A stretch of 64,000 nt of DNA, taken from assembly GCF_036492425.1 (NCBI RefSeq), contig NZ_AP025292.1, forward strand, positions 992,001-1,056,000, given 5' to 3'. Position 1 is the stretch's first letter. Every line of letters begins with the position of its first letter. This DNA comes from Persicobacter psychrovividus. Its GTDB lineage: Bacteria > Bacteroidota > Bacteroidia > Cytophagales > Cyclobacteriaceae. The position numbers were made by a program, and so were the translations under genes. Positions 8,473 through 17,715 of the stretch are shown piece by piece. The notes under the pieces were generated by a model, which was not told the DNA's origin, did not search any database, and saw only the letters and a program-made list of their open reading frames with translations.

Positions 8473-8707
8473 ATCATTATTAATAAATTAGTGGCTGCCT
8501 GCCACATGGCTATGATCGTTTTCAATAGCTAAAATAATCCTTTTTCTGTGTGTCATTCCTTGTAGGAAAACACGTCTTTTTCAAAAAAAGCATTAAATTG
8601 CATCCTCAAAAATAGATAAATTACCCTTATCATGCACTATTGACCACCGTTTATATGGTTTGGCATGCAGGGGAATGTTTTTTAAACCCGAATTAATCGT
8701 CAGTTCA

Positions 8708-9841
8708 ATGAGGAAAAATACCACCGTAACGGAGATGAAGCCTAAAGTGGGGATTTCAATTGGAGATATCAATGGGATTGGCCCTGAAGTTATTGTTAAG
8801 GCATTAGCCGACAGCCGCATCCTGAATTACTGTCTTCCCGTGATTTATGCGTCGCCCAAAGTGGTTTTGTTTTACCGTAAGCGTTACAAGCTTGATGGTT
8901 TTTCGTTCCACCCTGCGCCGTCCATCGATAAGCTGCAGGAGGGAAAGGTGAACCTGATTCAGGTATGGAATGAGCCTTTGGAGATTACGGCAGGTAAGTC
9001 CACCGAAGTTGGCGGGCAATTCTCTTGGATGTCCCTGAAAACGGCTGCGGAAGATTTGAAAGCGGGCCATATTGATGCTTTGGTGACTGCCCCAATTAAC
9101 AAGCAGAATATCCAGAGTGAAGATTTCGATTTTCCAGGGCATACAGAATACCTTACCCAGGTGGCTGGTGCTTCAGATTCCCTGATGCTGTTGTGTAACA
9201 ACGAAGGCTTGCGCGTAGGGACGGTTACTGGCCATATTCCAATTTCCAAAGTGTCTTCTTCGCTGACTCCCGAGCTGCTGACCACGAAAATGAATATTTT
9301 CATTGACAGCCTCAAGAATGATTTTGGTATTGCCAAGCCGAAGCTTGCGGTATTGGGGCTGAACCCCCATGCTGGTGAAGAAGGATTGCTTGGTGCAGAA
9401 GAGGAGCAGGTGATTCGACCGGTACTGGAGCAATTTAAAAAAGAAGGTAATCTGATTTACGGGCCGTTTCCTGCGGATGGTTTCTTTGGTACAGGTGCCC
9501 ACAAGAAATTTGACGGCGTGCTGGCCATGTATCACGATCAGGGTTTGATCCCTTTTAAGTATGCTTCTTTTGATTCTGGTGTAAATTATACTGCAGGATT
9601 GCCAATTGTTCGCACTTCGCCCGATCATGGCACGGCTTATGATATAGCAGGGAAGGGAAAGGCAGATAAAGAGTCTTTTTTGGAGTCCTTGTTTATGGCG
9701 ATTGATATTTGCAATAATAGATACATCAAATCGCAACAAGTCCACCGCCCGAAGGTTTCAGTGGAGGAGATGGACAGGAAAATGAGTCGTCGCAGGGATT
9801 TGCCTGCAGATGAAATTGACCGCTCGTTAGAGAAAGACTGA
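8708..9841 (+). CDS. pdxA: 4-hydroxythreonine-4-phosphate dehydrogenase PdxA
   Basis: PdxA oxidises 4-phosphohydroxy-L-threonine in the DXP-dependent pyridoxal phosphate pathway. N-terminal KPKVGISIGDINGIGPEV, the TAPINK motif, FPGHTEYL with a metal-ligand-type His, and the C-terminal MYHDQGLIPFK and RTSPDHGTAYDIAG motifs are all present. I chose ATG 8708 (MRKNTTVTEMKPK) rather than the longer frame from 8660, because the homologous core starts at KPKVG; ATG 8735 is also possible. Divergent from rsmA. Confidence 0.95.
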   Translation: MRKNTTVTEMKPKVGISIGDINGIGPEVIVKALADSRILNYCLPVIYASPKVVLFYRKRYKLDGFSFHPAPSIDKLQEGKVNLIQVWNEPLEITAGKSTEVGGQFSWMSLKTAAEDLKAGHIDALVTAPINKQNIQSEDFDFPGHTEYLTQVAGASDSLMLLCNNEGLRVGTVTGHIPISKVSSSLTPELLTTKMNIFIDSLKNDFGIAKPKLAVLGLNPHAGEEGLLGAEEEQVIRPVLEQFKKEGNLIYGPFPADGFFGTGAHKKFDGVLAMYHDQGLIPFKYASFDSGVNYTAGLPIVRTSPDHGTAYDIAGKGKADKESFLESLFMAIDICNNRYIKSQQVHRPKVSVEEMDRKMSRRRDLPADEIDRSLEKD

Positions 9842-9945
9842 TGATTTTGTCCCTGTTGAAGGATCATAAAGTGTGATTTGCATAAAAAATCCTTCATTGT
9901 TAAAATATTCGTGGGCAGAAGGCGTGACTTTTTAAAATTAATTTA

Positions 9946-9953
9946 TAAATTTG
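9946..9953 (+). promoter_or_regulatory. Putative -7 box for DUF177-rpmF
   Basis: TAAATTTG matches TAnnTTTG exactly, 22 nt before the ATG at 9975, which implies a short leader. No convincing -33 TTTG at the right spacing. Confidence 0.5.
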
Positions 9954-9974
9954 CGTCCTTGTTAGAGAAAAGCA

Positions 9975-10562
9975 ATGAAAACGCTTAAGCAATTTGATAT
10001 AGATATCTTTCAATTGGGCTTGGGGGAACATGAGTTCTCGTTGAGTTTTGACGATACTTTATTCGAGCAATTTGAATTTAGTCTTGTAGAGAAAGGTAAT
10101 GGTGTGGCGGACATTCGTTTGACGAAAGGTTCAAGACACATTAGCATGGATTTTGCAATCGATGCTACGGTAGAGCTGATCTGTGATCGCTCTGTCGAAC
10201 CCTATGAAGAAGAAATCACGGTAGAAGATAGCGTGTTTTTTAAATATGGGGACGAAGAGGAGCCTTATGATGGCGAATTTGCGGTGATCACTAAAGATAC
10301 CCTGCGGATCAACGTCATGGAGTTCGTCTATGAGTTCCTAACCTTAGGGCTGCCAATGAAGCGCCTTCACCCTCGATACCGTGAGGAAGAAGAGGAGGAA
10401 GATTTGTTGGCGGAACTACTGCCTGACCGTCGGGAGGATGGCAAACTGGTGTACCAGTCAGATGTGGATGAAGAGTCTGAGGAGACTACGGATGAAGCTG
10501 AAGATGACGACCAGCCTGTTGACCCGCGCTGGGAGGCATTAAAAAAATTGAAGAAAAAATAG
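9975..10562 (+). CDS. DUF177 (YceD-like) protein
   Basis: 195 residues, with a beta-rich N-terminal part and a strongly acidic C-terminal tail (EEEEEED near 136-142; DEESEETTDEAEDDD). DUF177/YceD proteins are nearly always encoded directly upstream of rpmF, as here (29 nt gap), and have been linked to 23S rRNA metabolism in some bacteria and plastids. The usual paired-Cys motif is not evident, only a single Cys in ELICDRS. Function in this organism is inferred from context. Confidence 0.85.
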   Translation: MKTLKQFDIDIFQLGLGEHEFSLSFDDTLFEQFEFSLVEKGNGVADIRLTKGSRHISMDFAIDATVELICDRSVEPYEEEITVEDSVFFKYGDEEEPYDGEFAVITKDTLRINVMEFVYEFLTLGLPMKRLHPRYREEEEEEDLLAELLPDRREDGKLVYQSDVDEESEETTDEAEDDDQPVDPRWEALKKLKKK

Positions 10563-10591
10563 TTGGTGAATCCTAATAATTATTTAGAGCA

Positions 10592-10786
10592 ATGGCACAT
10601 CCTAAACGAAAGATCTCCAAAACAAGAAGAGATAAAAGAAGAACACATTATAAAGCAGAGCCTGTAACGTTGTCTGTTTGTCCTACAACAGGAGAAACTC
10701 ACGTACGTCACCGTGCATACTGGTTGGAAGGTAAACTTTACTACAAAGGTCAGGTTTACATCGAAAAATCAGAAGCTGCGATTTAA
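10592..10786 (+). CDS. rpmF: Ribosomal protein bL32
   Basis: 64 residues, [20 protein letters not shown] start typical of bL32, and [17 protein letters not shown] later. Only one Cys is present, so this is the zinc-independent form. It is the last gene before a strong terminator. Confidence 0.98.
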   Translation: MAHPKRKISKTRRDKRRTHYKAEPVTLSVCPTTGETHVRHRAYWLEGKLYYKGQVYIEKSEAAI

Positions 10787-10810
10787 TTGTTTTCTACGAA
10801 AACTTTCAAA

Positions 10811-10846
10811 AAGCCCCAACTTATTAGATAAGTGGGGCTTTTTTTT
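10811..10846 (+). terminator. Terminator after rpmF
   Basis: Stem AGCCCCAACTTAT/ATAAGTGGGGCT (one bulge) followed by eight T. Confidence 0.9.
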
Positions 10847-10920
10847 GCCTTAAACGTTCCTTCGCCAAATATGGGGGAGAACATTGATGAATATTTTCGA
10901 GAAATCAATCATTTTTCTTC

Positions 10921-11076
10921 TATATTTGTCAATTACTATTAGTGATGGTTTCCTGCCCGACTTTTGGGAAGGAAGCTTATTTTTATTGGAGGCCAGGCAC
11001 AGTAAGCGTGCTGGGGAGTTTCCTCAAAAATACTTTTAGTTACGGCCTGCATACCGTCCCTGAGTAACTATTTTTT
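10921..11076 (+). promoter_or_regulatory. Putative promoter and leader hairpin upstream of fabH
   Basis: TATATTTG at 10921-10928 fits TAnnTTTG. It lies about 240 nt before the fabH ATG, so a long leader would result. Within it, 11038-11069 can pair AGTTAC with GTAACT at its ends and GG/CC inside, then six T follow at 11071. This could be an attenuator, but the stem is weak. Confidence 0.35.
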
Positions 11077-11160
11077 ATTTGCTGAGGTCCTGTATGCGGA
11101 CGGTTATTATTTGATTAATTAGCAGATTTGCTGCAAAGCATAAAGACTTTACCTTCAGGC

Positions 11161-12159
11161 ATGAAAAAATTAAACGCAATGGTGTCGGGAGTTCACGGAT
11201 ATGTTCCTGACTTTGTGATGGACAACAAAGAGTGGGCGAAATATGTGGACACCAATGACGAATGGATCGTTTCCCGAACAGGAATTAAAGAACGTCGATT
11301 CTTAAAAGGTGAAGACCAAGGGTCTTCGGTAATGGGTATTGAGGCCGTTAAAGGCCTTTTGGAGAAAACAAACACCGCCCCTGAAGAGGTGGATTTGGTG
11401 CTTTGCTGTACTGTTACACCAGATATGTTCTTTCCTGCGACGGCAAATATCATTGCCAACGGGGTAGGTGCAAAGAATGCTTTTGGTTTTGATTTGAATG
11501 CTGCATGTTCTGGCTTTTTGTACGGTTTGGTAACAGGGTCTCAGTTCATTGAGACTGGAAAATACAAAAAAGTGGTTGTGGTCGGTGCCGATAAAATGTC
11601 CTCGATCATTGATTATAACAACCGCTCAACCTGTGTGCTTTTTGGTGATGGTGCCGCAGCAGTAATGCTTGAGCCTACAGAAGAAGCAGTGGGTGTTATC
11701 GACAGCGAATTACAGGCTGATGGTGTCGGAGAGCCTTACTTGCATATGAAAGCAGGAGGTAGCCGCCGTCCTTCAACCCATGAAACCATCGACGCCAACG
11801 AGCATACCATCCATCAGGAAGGGTCTACGGTGTTTAAATTTGCAGTAACAAAAATGGCTGATGTTTCTGCCGAGATTGTTGAGCGCAACCAGCTTGCTCC
11901 TGAAGAAATCTCTTACCTGGTGCCTCATCAGGCCAACTTGCGAATCATTGATGCCACTCGCCGCCGTGTAGGTTTGCCAGTGGAGAAGGTGATGATGAAC
12001 ATCGACCGCTACGGCAATACCACCAACGCCACTATTCCTTTGTGTTTGTGGGATTATGAGAAGAAACTCAAAAAGGGTGACAACCTGATTCTTGCAGCCT
12101 TCGGTGGCGGCTTCACCTGGGGGTCAGTTTACCTTAAATGGGGGTACGATTCAAAATAA
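11161..12159 (+). CDS. fabH: 3-oxoacyl-ACP synthase III FabH
   Basis: Initiates type II fatty acid synthesis by condensing acyl-CoA with malonyl-ACP. With ATG 11161 it is 332 residues. Catalytic Cys116 in DLNAACSGF, His in [10 protein letters not shown] and Asn in [10 protein letters not shown] form the KAS III triad. A TTG at 11128 would add 11 residues that do not look homologous, so I prefer the ATG. It lies ahead of efp-accB-accC, a common Bacteroidota arrangement that groups fatty acid initiation enzymes. No plsX is present between rpmF and fabH. Confidence 0.95.
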   Translation: MKKLNAMVSGVHGYVPDFVMDNKEWAKYVDTNDEWIVSRTGIKERRFLKGEDQGSSVMGIEAVKGLLEKTNTAPEEVDLVLCCTVTPDMFFPATANIIANGVGAKNAFGFDLNAACSGFLYGLVTGSQFIETGKYKKVVVVGADKMSSIIDYNNRSTCVLFGDGAAAVMLEPTEEAVGVIDSELQADGVGEPYLHMKAGGSRRPSTHETIDANEHTIHQEGSTVFKFAVTKMADVSAEIVERNQLAPEEISYLVPHQANLRIIDATRRRVGLPVEKVMMNIDRYGNTTNATIPLCLWDYEKKLKKGDNLILAAFGGGFTWGSVYLKWGYDSK

Positions 12160-12170
12160 TTGGCTTCTAT

Positions 12171-12202
12171 TTTGCTGAAATAAAGGATAAACCTTACTTT
12201 TA
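12171..12202 (+). promoter_or_regulatory. Putative promoter of efp-accB-accC
   Basis: TTTG at 12171-12174, a 20-bp spacer, then TACTTTTA at 12195-12202 (one mismatch to TAnnTTTG). The spacing matches Bacteroidota primary sigma promoters. It is about 80 nt upstream of the efp ATG. Confidence 0.45.
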
Positions 12203-12282
12203 TGCGCCGTTGAGAAATAGGTGTATGAATGGTGAGTTTCCTTACTTAGAAAGAAACTATTAGAAAATTTAAGATATAAATA

Positions 12283-12849
12283 ATGGCAACTACCGCTGAT
12301 ATTAAAAACGGATTATGTATTAAATTCAAATCTGGATTATACATTATTACTGATTTCCAGCACGTTAAGCCAGGGAAAGGCCCAGCTTTCGTACGTACGA
12401 AGATGAAAAATGTAGTGACAGGAAAGACGATCGATAATACGTTCTCTTCTGGTCATAAAATTGATCCAGTACGTATTGAGCGTCGTCAGCACCAATTTTC
12501 TTACACCGATGATTTCGGTTTGAACTTTATGGACACCAATACTTGGGAGTCTGTAAATCTTCCAGTAGAGTCTGTAGATAATGCCGACTTGATGAAAGAA
12601 GGCGAAATGGTAGAGATTTTATTCTTGGCTGAGGAAGAGCGTCCATTGCTTTGTGAGCTTGCTGCTCATGTGGTTTTGGAGGTAACTTACACTGAGCCAG
12701 GTATTAAAGGCGATACCGCGACAAATGCTACTAAACCAGCCACCATGGAAACTGGTGCTGAAATTCAAGTACCCCTATTCATTAACCAAGGGGATACGAT
12801 AAAAGTCGATACGCGTACGAGATCGTATGTGGAACGTGTAAAAGTATAA
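12283..12849 (+). CDS. efp: Translation elongation factor P
   Basis: 188 residues. Relieves ribosome stalling at polyproline. The loop VKPGKGPAF carries Lys32, the position that is modified in several lineages; no modification enzyme is visible in this window. KOW-like N domain and two OB domains, ending in a TRTRSYVERVKV motif. It is 7 nt upstream of accB. Confidence 0.97.
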   Translation: MATTADIKNGLCIKFKSGLYIITDFQHVKPGKGPAFVRTKMKNVVTGKTIDNTFSSGHKIDPVRIERRQHQFSYTDDFGLNFMDTNTWESVNLPVESVDNADLMKEGEMVEILFLAEEERPLLCELAAHVVLEVTYTEPGIKGDTATNATKPATMETGAEIQVPLFINQGDTIKVDTRTRSYVERVKV

Positions 12850-12856
12850 TAACCCT

Positions 12857-13345
12857 ATGAAACCATCAGAGATTAAAAGCCTGATTGACTTTATCTCTAA
12901 GTCAGGACTTAACGAGGTAAAAATTGAAACGGAAGAATTTAAAATTTCTGTCGTTCGTGAGCCAGAGCAACCTACTCGCGTAGTAGAAACCGTCGCTGCA
13001 GCAGCAGCTGCGCCGGCAGCCGCTCCAGCACCCGTAGTGTCCCAGGTACCAGCCTCAACTCCTGCGCCGGCAGCAGCGCCAGCAGCAGAGACCAATGCTA
13101 ATTTGGTAACGATTAAAGCACCAATGATTGGTACTTTTTACAAGTCTGCCAATCCAGAATCTCCAGCCTTCGCGAATGTAGGTGACAAGATTTCGGCAGG
13201 TCAGACGGTATGTATCATTGAGGCCATGAAGCTTTTCAATGAGATTGAATCTGAAGTAAGCGGTACAATCGTAGAAATTTTGGTAGACGACGCTACTCCT
13301 GTAGAGTTTGATACCCCACTTTTCTTGGTAGATCCGACGAAATAA
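12857..13345 (+). CDS. accB: Biotin carboxyl carrier protein of acetyl-CoA carboxylase
   Basis: 162 residues. An N-terminal helical region, an Ala/Pro-rich flexible linker (about 46-78), and a biotinyl domain with EAMKLFNE; Lys125 is the biotin site. Carries CO2 from AccC to the carboxyltransferase (AccA/AccD, not in this window). In an efp-accB-accC cluster. Confidence 0.97.
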   Translation: MKPSEIKSLIDFISKSGLNEVKIETEEFKISVVREPEQPTRVVETVAAAAAAPAAAPAPVVSQVPASTPAPAAAPAAETNANLVTIKAPMIGTFYKSANPESPAFANVGDKISAGQTVCIIEAMKLFNEIESEVSGTIVEILVDDATPVEFDTPLFLVDPTK

Positions 13346-13348
13346 TTT

Positions 13349-13378
13349 AAAAGCCTGGACTACGGTTTGGGCTTTTTT
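13349..13378 (+). terminator. Possible attenuator between accB and accC
   Basis: AAAAGCC pairs with GGCTTTT across a 14-nt loop and runs into a T tract. The 7-bp stem is short, so partial readthrough into accC is likely. Confidence 0.5.
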
Positions 13379-13452
13379 TATTCACTGGTGCGCCCTGCTG
13401 ATTTTTGGGTACCCAATGTCGGACATTTTTATTGACCTTAAATTCAATCATC

Positions 13453-14802
13453 GTGTTTAAGAAAATTCTGATTGCCAATCGCGGCGAAATCGCCATGCGT
13501 GTGATTCGCACCTGTCGCGAGATGGGCATCAAAACGGTTGCAGTTTATTCTACTGCTGATAAGGAAAGTTTACATGTGAAATTTGCAGACGAAGCGGTAT
13601 GTATCGGTCCTGCACCATCGAACGCTTCTTATCTGAAAATTCAGAATATTATCTCTGCGGCGGAAATTACCAATGCAGATGCTATTCACCCAGGTTATGG
13701 ATTCTTGTCTGAAAATGCAGAATTCAGCCAGATCTGTCGTGATTATGATATTAAATTTATCGGTGCTTCTCCTGAAATGATTCAGGGGATGGGCGATAAA
13801 GCAACCGCCAAAGCGACTATGAAAGCCGCAGGTGTACCGACCATTCCTGGTTCTGAAGGCCTGTTGGATTCTGTAGAGCAAGGTCTTGGATTGGCCAAAG
13901 AAATGGGTTACCCTGTAATCCTTAAAGCTACCGCCGGTGGTGGCGGACGCGGAATGCGCCTGGCCAACAACGACGATGAGTTTGTAAAAGGATGGCACGA
14001 TGCCCGCCGCGAATCTGCGGCAGCCTTTGGTAATGACGGCCTTTATTTGGAGAAATTCATTGAAGAGCCTCGCCATGTGGAAATCCAGGTTTTAGGCGAC
14101 AGCACGGGAAGAGCGATTCACCTTTCTGAGCGTGATTGTTCCATTCAGCGTCGTCACCAGAAGTTGGTAGAGGAAACCCCTTCTCCGGCTTTGGATCAGG
14201 ATTTGCGTGAGCGTATGGGCCGTTCGGCAGTGAAAGCTGCAGAGGCGGTGAAGTACGAAGGCGCAGGTACGGTAGAGTTTTTGGTGGACAAGCATGGAGA
14301 TTTCTACTTCATGGAGATGAACACCCGTATTCAGGTGGAACACCCTATTACTGAAGAGGTAACTGGAGTGGATTTGATCAAAGATCAGATCAAAATGGCG
14401 GCAGGTCAGCCAGTTTCGGCTTCCGATCGTTACCCTGAGCGCGTGTCTATGGAGTGTCGAATCAATGCTGAGGATCCAGGCCGTGACTTCCGTCCGTCAC
14501 CTGGAAAAATCACCAACCTTCATTTCCCTGGCGGACGTGGTGTACGTGTGGACTCGCATGTTTATGCTGGCTACACCATTCCACCAAACTACGATTCGAT
14601 GATCGCCAAATTGATCGTTACGGCACAAACCCGTGAGCGCGCCATTATTCGTATGAAGCGTGCATTGCAGGAGTTTGTCATCGAAGGGATCAAAACAACG
14701 ATTCCTTTCCACCTCAAGCTGATGGATGACCCGACCTTCAAGACGGGACATTTCACCACCAAGTTTTTGGAGGATTTCGACTTCGAATCTTTGAAAGATT
14801 AA
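13453..14802 (+). CDS. accC: Acetyl-CoA carboxylase biotin carboxylase subunit
   Basis: ATP-dependent carboxylation of AccB-biotin. I chose GTG 13453 ([16 protein letters not shown]), which matches the universal AccC N-terminus and gives 449 residues, the family length; the 16 residues upstream look like leader. ATP-grasp glycine loop GGGGRGMR, and the [12 protein letters not shown] and [18 protein letters not shown] motifs are intact. Confidence 0.97.
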   Translation: MFKKILIANRGEIAMRVIRTCREMGIKTVAVYSTADKESLHVKFADEAVCIGPAPSNASYLKIQNIISAAEITNADAIHPGYGFLSENAEFSQICRDYDIKFIGASPEMIQGMGDKATAKATMKAAGVPTIPGSEGLLDSVEQGLGLAKEMGYPVILKATAGGGGRGMRLANNDDEFVKGWHDARRESAAAFGNDGLYLEKFIEEPRHVEIQVLGDSTGRAIHLSERDCSIQRRHQKLVEETPSPALDQDLRERMGRSAVKAAEAVKYEGAGTVEFLVDKHGDFYFMEMNTRIQVEHPITEEVTGVDLIKDQIKMAAGQPVSASDRYPERVSMECRINAEDPGRDFRPSPGKITNLHFPGGRGVRVDSHVYAGYTIPPNYDSMIAKLIVTAQTRERAIIRMKRALQEFVIEGIKTTIPFHLKLMDDPTFKTGHFTTKFLEDFDFESLKD

Positions 14803-14865
14803 ACAAAATAGCAAATATGGTAGGGCCTGGCTTATGCGCCTGACCTAAAATATTATAAATAATTT

Positions 14866-14897
14866 AAACCGATAGGCTCCTGCTTATCGGTTTTTTT
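14866..14897 (+). terminator. Terminator after accC
   Basis: AAACCGATA/TATCGGTTT, a 9-bp stem with a 10-nt loop, then a run of T. Confidence 0.85.
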
Positions 14898-15025
14898 GTT
14901 TTTAAGATCATGTTGTAAGGAATTATAATCCATGATTACCTTGATTTAGAGGGTTGCCGTGATTTTTTTATTTTGGATATTGATTTGAGTGCATCACAGT
15001 AGGAGGGTAAACACTTTTGCCATCA

Positions 15026-15411
15026 GGGGCTGTCGCACAACTCAGTTCTATGGATTTAGCACAAAAGATTATTTCGTGAGCTGTACGGATGCACCCGTGT
15101 GTGTATCCAAACGATACAAAATTTATGATGATTTGGGCAGACACACAGGTCTGCCCGCAATGTCATTAAGTTAAGCGCATTATCCTGTAGAGACGTTATT
15201 TTTAACGTCTAATTCAATGGTGATTTTATAGGTTTCCTCTTAGATTTATTCAAATTGTTACGTGAGTCGTTAAGAATAACGCCTCTACGAGCATTTCAAA
15301 TTTAGACCTGTGTCCCTCAAAATCCTTAACTTAATGACATTGGGTCTGCCCGTACAGTGGCCAAATAAAATTTCGTGATATAAAATCAGGTTATGGTTGT
15401 GTAACAGCCCC
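15026..15411. mobile_element. Element A copy 2, inverted, interrupted by element B
   Basis: Runs from GGGGCTGTCGCACAACTC to CAGCCCC. It is the reverse orientation of the copy at 654. Flanks ATCA and TGAT extend the inverted symmetry. Interrupted by B at 15158. Confidence 0.75.
15158..15342. mobile_element. Element B copy 2: 185-bp MITE
   Basis: Perfect 18-bp terminal inverted repeats as in copy 1. Flanks 15148-15157 and 15343-15352 are both GGTCTGCCCG, a 10-bp duplication different in sequence from copy 1's. The insertion is in the other arm of element A, so it is independent. Confidence 0.88.
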
Positions 15412-15619
15412 TGATAGCGCTTACCTGAATTTTCCTATCACGAGACAGAGTCACGCGATAGACTCCCTGAAGGTCTTATGCACTCTATTGATTTGTAATC
15501 GACCTTTGTATAAACCTCTTCAAAGAAACCTGTGGGTAATAAATATTTCTTCATTGACCAAAAACTGCCATTCATTGATTTTTTTGGAAAGAATAGTAGC
15601 ATCCATGTATCTTTAAATC

Positions 15620-16723
15620 ATGAAGCAAAAAAGTCATCCTTTATCTCAACATTCCCGCCTTGGCGAGCTGATCGGCTATTCAGTGTTGCTGTCCCTTTAT
15701 TTTTTGATCATGTGGTCGTTCTTTGCGCAAAGGTTACCCAACTTCCTTTCTGCCTACAAAGCGATACTGATCATTGTCGGCATGACCATCGTGATCGCCA
15801 TAAACATCAAATACCTGATTCCCCACTTTCTGCATGACAGGAAATGGTGGCTATATTTCGGGGGCGCCTTGCTGGCAGTAGTGGTGGTGTCCTATATTTA
15901 TAATCATTTGGATCAGTCGCTGATGGAACATTATTCCAATTTGATTGACCGGCGGGAGATGCGCCGATACCGCAGGCCGAAATCAAATTTGAGTTATCCG
16001 CTGAAGCAAATTGTGCATTATACCGTCTTTCCGCAATTCATGCAGTTTTTGCTGGTGCTGTTCCTTTCCACGGCTTTTGAAATGACCAAATACGCTTTTC
16101 AGAAAAGCAGAGAGGCCGTCGCCCTACGAGAACAAACATTGCAGTCGGAGCTTAACTTCCTGAAGTCGCAGATTAATCCGCACTTTCTTTTCAATGCCTT
16201 AAATAATATTTACACGCTCGCTTACCTAAAATCCGACAAAGCGCCAGAAATGATTCTCAAGCTGTCGGATATGTTACGCTATATATTATATGATTGCAAG
16301 GCAGAACTGGTGCCTGTGGATCGGGAGGTGCAGTATTTGCAGGATTATATTCAGCTGCAATTATTGAAGTCTGAAAGGCCACTCGATATTGAGCTGCAAC
16401 TACAGACGCCGCTGAGTGGTGCCACCGTACCGCCCATGATATTCATCCCTTTTGTGGAAAATGCCTTCAAACACAGTAAAATTGAAGATAAGCAGGGCTG
16501 GATTCGTATTAATTTGTTTCTTGAAGCTGAAGCCCTGATCTTCAGGGTGGAAAACAGCAAGCCGTCTCAGCCGTTCCGTAAGGACAATGTCGGTGGAATT
16601 GGCCTGAGAAATGTCGAACGGCGGCTGTCGTTGCTTTACCCGAATTCCCATCAGCTTGAGGTAGAAGATGACCAAGACCGCTTTTTGGTACATTTATCCT
16701 TGAACCTTCCTTCAAAAAAATAA
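15620..16723 (+). CDS. LytS-type sensor histidine kinase
   Basis: 367 residues. About four TM helices in the first ~160 residues, a linker, and the His_kinase domain with SQINPHFLFNALNN; the phosphoacceptor is His188. The ATP-binding part has PFVENAFKHS and GIGLRN motifs. This family senses envelope or extracellular signals and phosphorylates LytTR regulators. Its partner starts 6 nt downstream. No sensor domain besides the TM block is visible, so the signal is unknown. Confidence 0.9.
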   Translation: MKQKSHPLSQHSRLGELIGYSVLLSLYFLIMWSFFAQRLPNFLSAYKAILIIVGMTIVIAINIKYLIPHFLHDRKWWLYFGGALLAVVVVSYIYNHLDQSLMEHYSNLIDRREMRRYRRPKSNLSYPLKQIVHYTVFPQFMQFLLVLFLSTAFEMTKYAFQKSREAVALREQTLQSELNFLKSQINPHFLFNALNNIYTLAYLKSDKAPEMILKLSDMLRYILYDCKAELVPVDREVQYLQDYIQLQLLKSERPLDIELQLQTPLSGATVPPMIFIPFVENAFKHSKIEDKQGWIRINLFLEAEALIFRVENSKPSQPFRKDNVGGIGLRNVERRLSLLYPNSHQLEVEDDQDRFLVHLSLNLPSKK

Positions 16724-16728
16724 TCGCC

Positions 16729-17436
16729 ATGCAAAAGTTAAAATGCCTGATTGTAGATGATGAGCTGCTTGCTCGAATGTTGCTGAAAGATTATGTGAGC
16801 AAGGTGCCCAACCTTGAGCTTATTGATACTTGTGAAAGCCCCTTGGAAGCCATTGAACTGCTGAAAAGCACCGATATTGATCTGCTTTTCTTGGACATTC
16901 AGATGCCTGACCTTACAGGATTTGAATTGCTCAATGCCCTTGCCAAGCCGCCGATGGTCATTTTCACGACCGCCTATGCCGAACATGCCGTGAAAGGTTT
17001 CGAGGTGCAGGCGATCGATTATCTGCTGAAGCCTTTTTCGCTGGATCGTTTCATGAAGGCCGTCGCGAAAGCGGAAGAACTGATGAGCCTGAAAGAGGTT
17101 GCGCCGACCACGACACCTGCTGCAACGGAAGACTTTTTGATGATTAAGGAGGATTACAAATATCACCGCATTAATGTCAGTGATATCGCCTATGTGGAAG
17201 GGATGCGCGAATATGTGCGTTACCATACGCCGACGATGAAAGTGATGGCATTGCAGTCGCTGACCAAACTGATGGACAAACTGCCACAGGGGAAATTCAT
17301 GCGGGTGCACAAATCTTTCATTGTCAATATGGACTTTGTAGAAGGTCTTGATGGCAATCAGCTCAAAATCCTTGAGCAGTATGTGCCGATCGGAAAAACC
17401 TATAAGGAGGCGGTGCTTCATCGGCTTGGTCTTTAG
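16729..17436 (+). CDS. LytTR-family response regulator
   Basis: 235 residues. Receiver domain with acidic D10/D11, phosphoacceptor Asp56 in FLDIQMPD, and Lys in LLKPF; a short linker; and a LytTR DNA-binding domain (about 138-235) with the MRVHKSFIVNMDFVEG motif. Pairs with the kinase immediately upstream. Target genes not evident. Confidence 0.93.
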   Translation: MQKLKCLIVDDELLARMLLKDYVSKVPNLELIDTCESPLEAIELLKSTDIDLLFLDIQMPDLTGFELLNALAKPPMVIFTTAYAEHAVKGFEVQAIDYLLKPFSLDRFMKAVAKAEELMSLKEVAPTTTPAATEDFLMIKEDYKYHRINVSDIAYVEGMREYVRYHTPTMKVMALQSLTKLMDKLPQGKFMRVHKSFIVNMDFVEGLDGNQLKILEQYVPIGKTYKEAVLHRLGL

Positions 17437-17715
17437 TGCGGCCTTGTTCAGCAACCGTTTGAAATCAGTTGTATGCTGCTCCTCAAAATATGGTTTTTAT
17501 CGAACTCGATTTAAATAATTTAGGGTGATTATGCGGAAAATAATGGATTTTTTTACTTATTCATGGAGAAAGACAATCTACATCATATTATTTGTCTGAA
17601 TAACACCTATTTTTGGAAGTGTAAAATTTTTGTGCAGCAGTGAAGCTCCTGCTTCGGTCTGCTGTATGGATTTGTTCTTACTTTTTTCCAGATATATTTC
17701 CCATCAAAAAATCTC

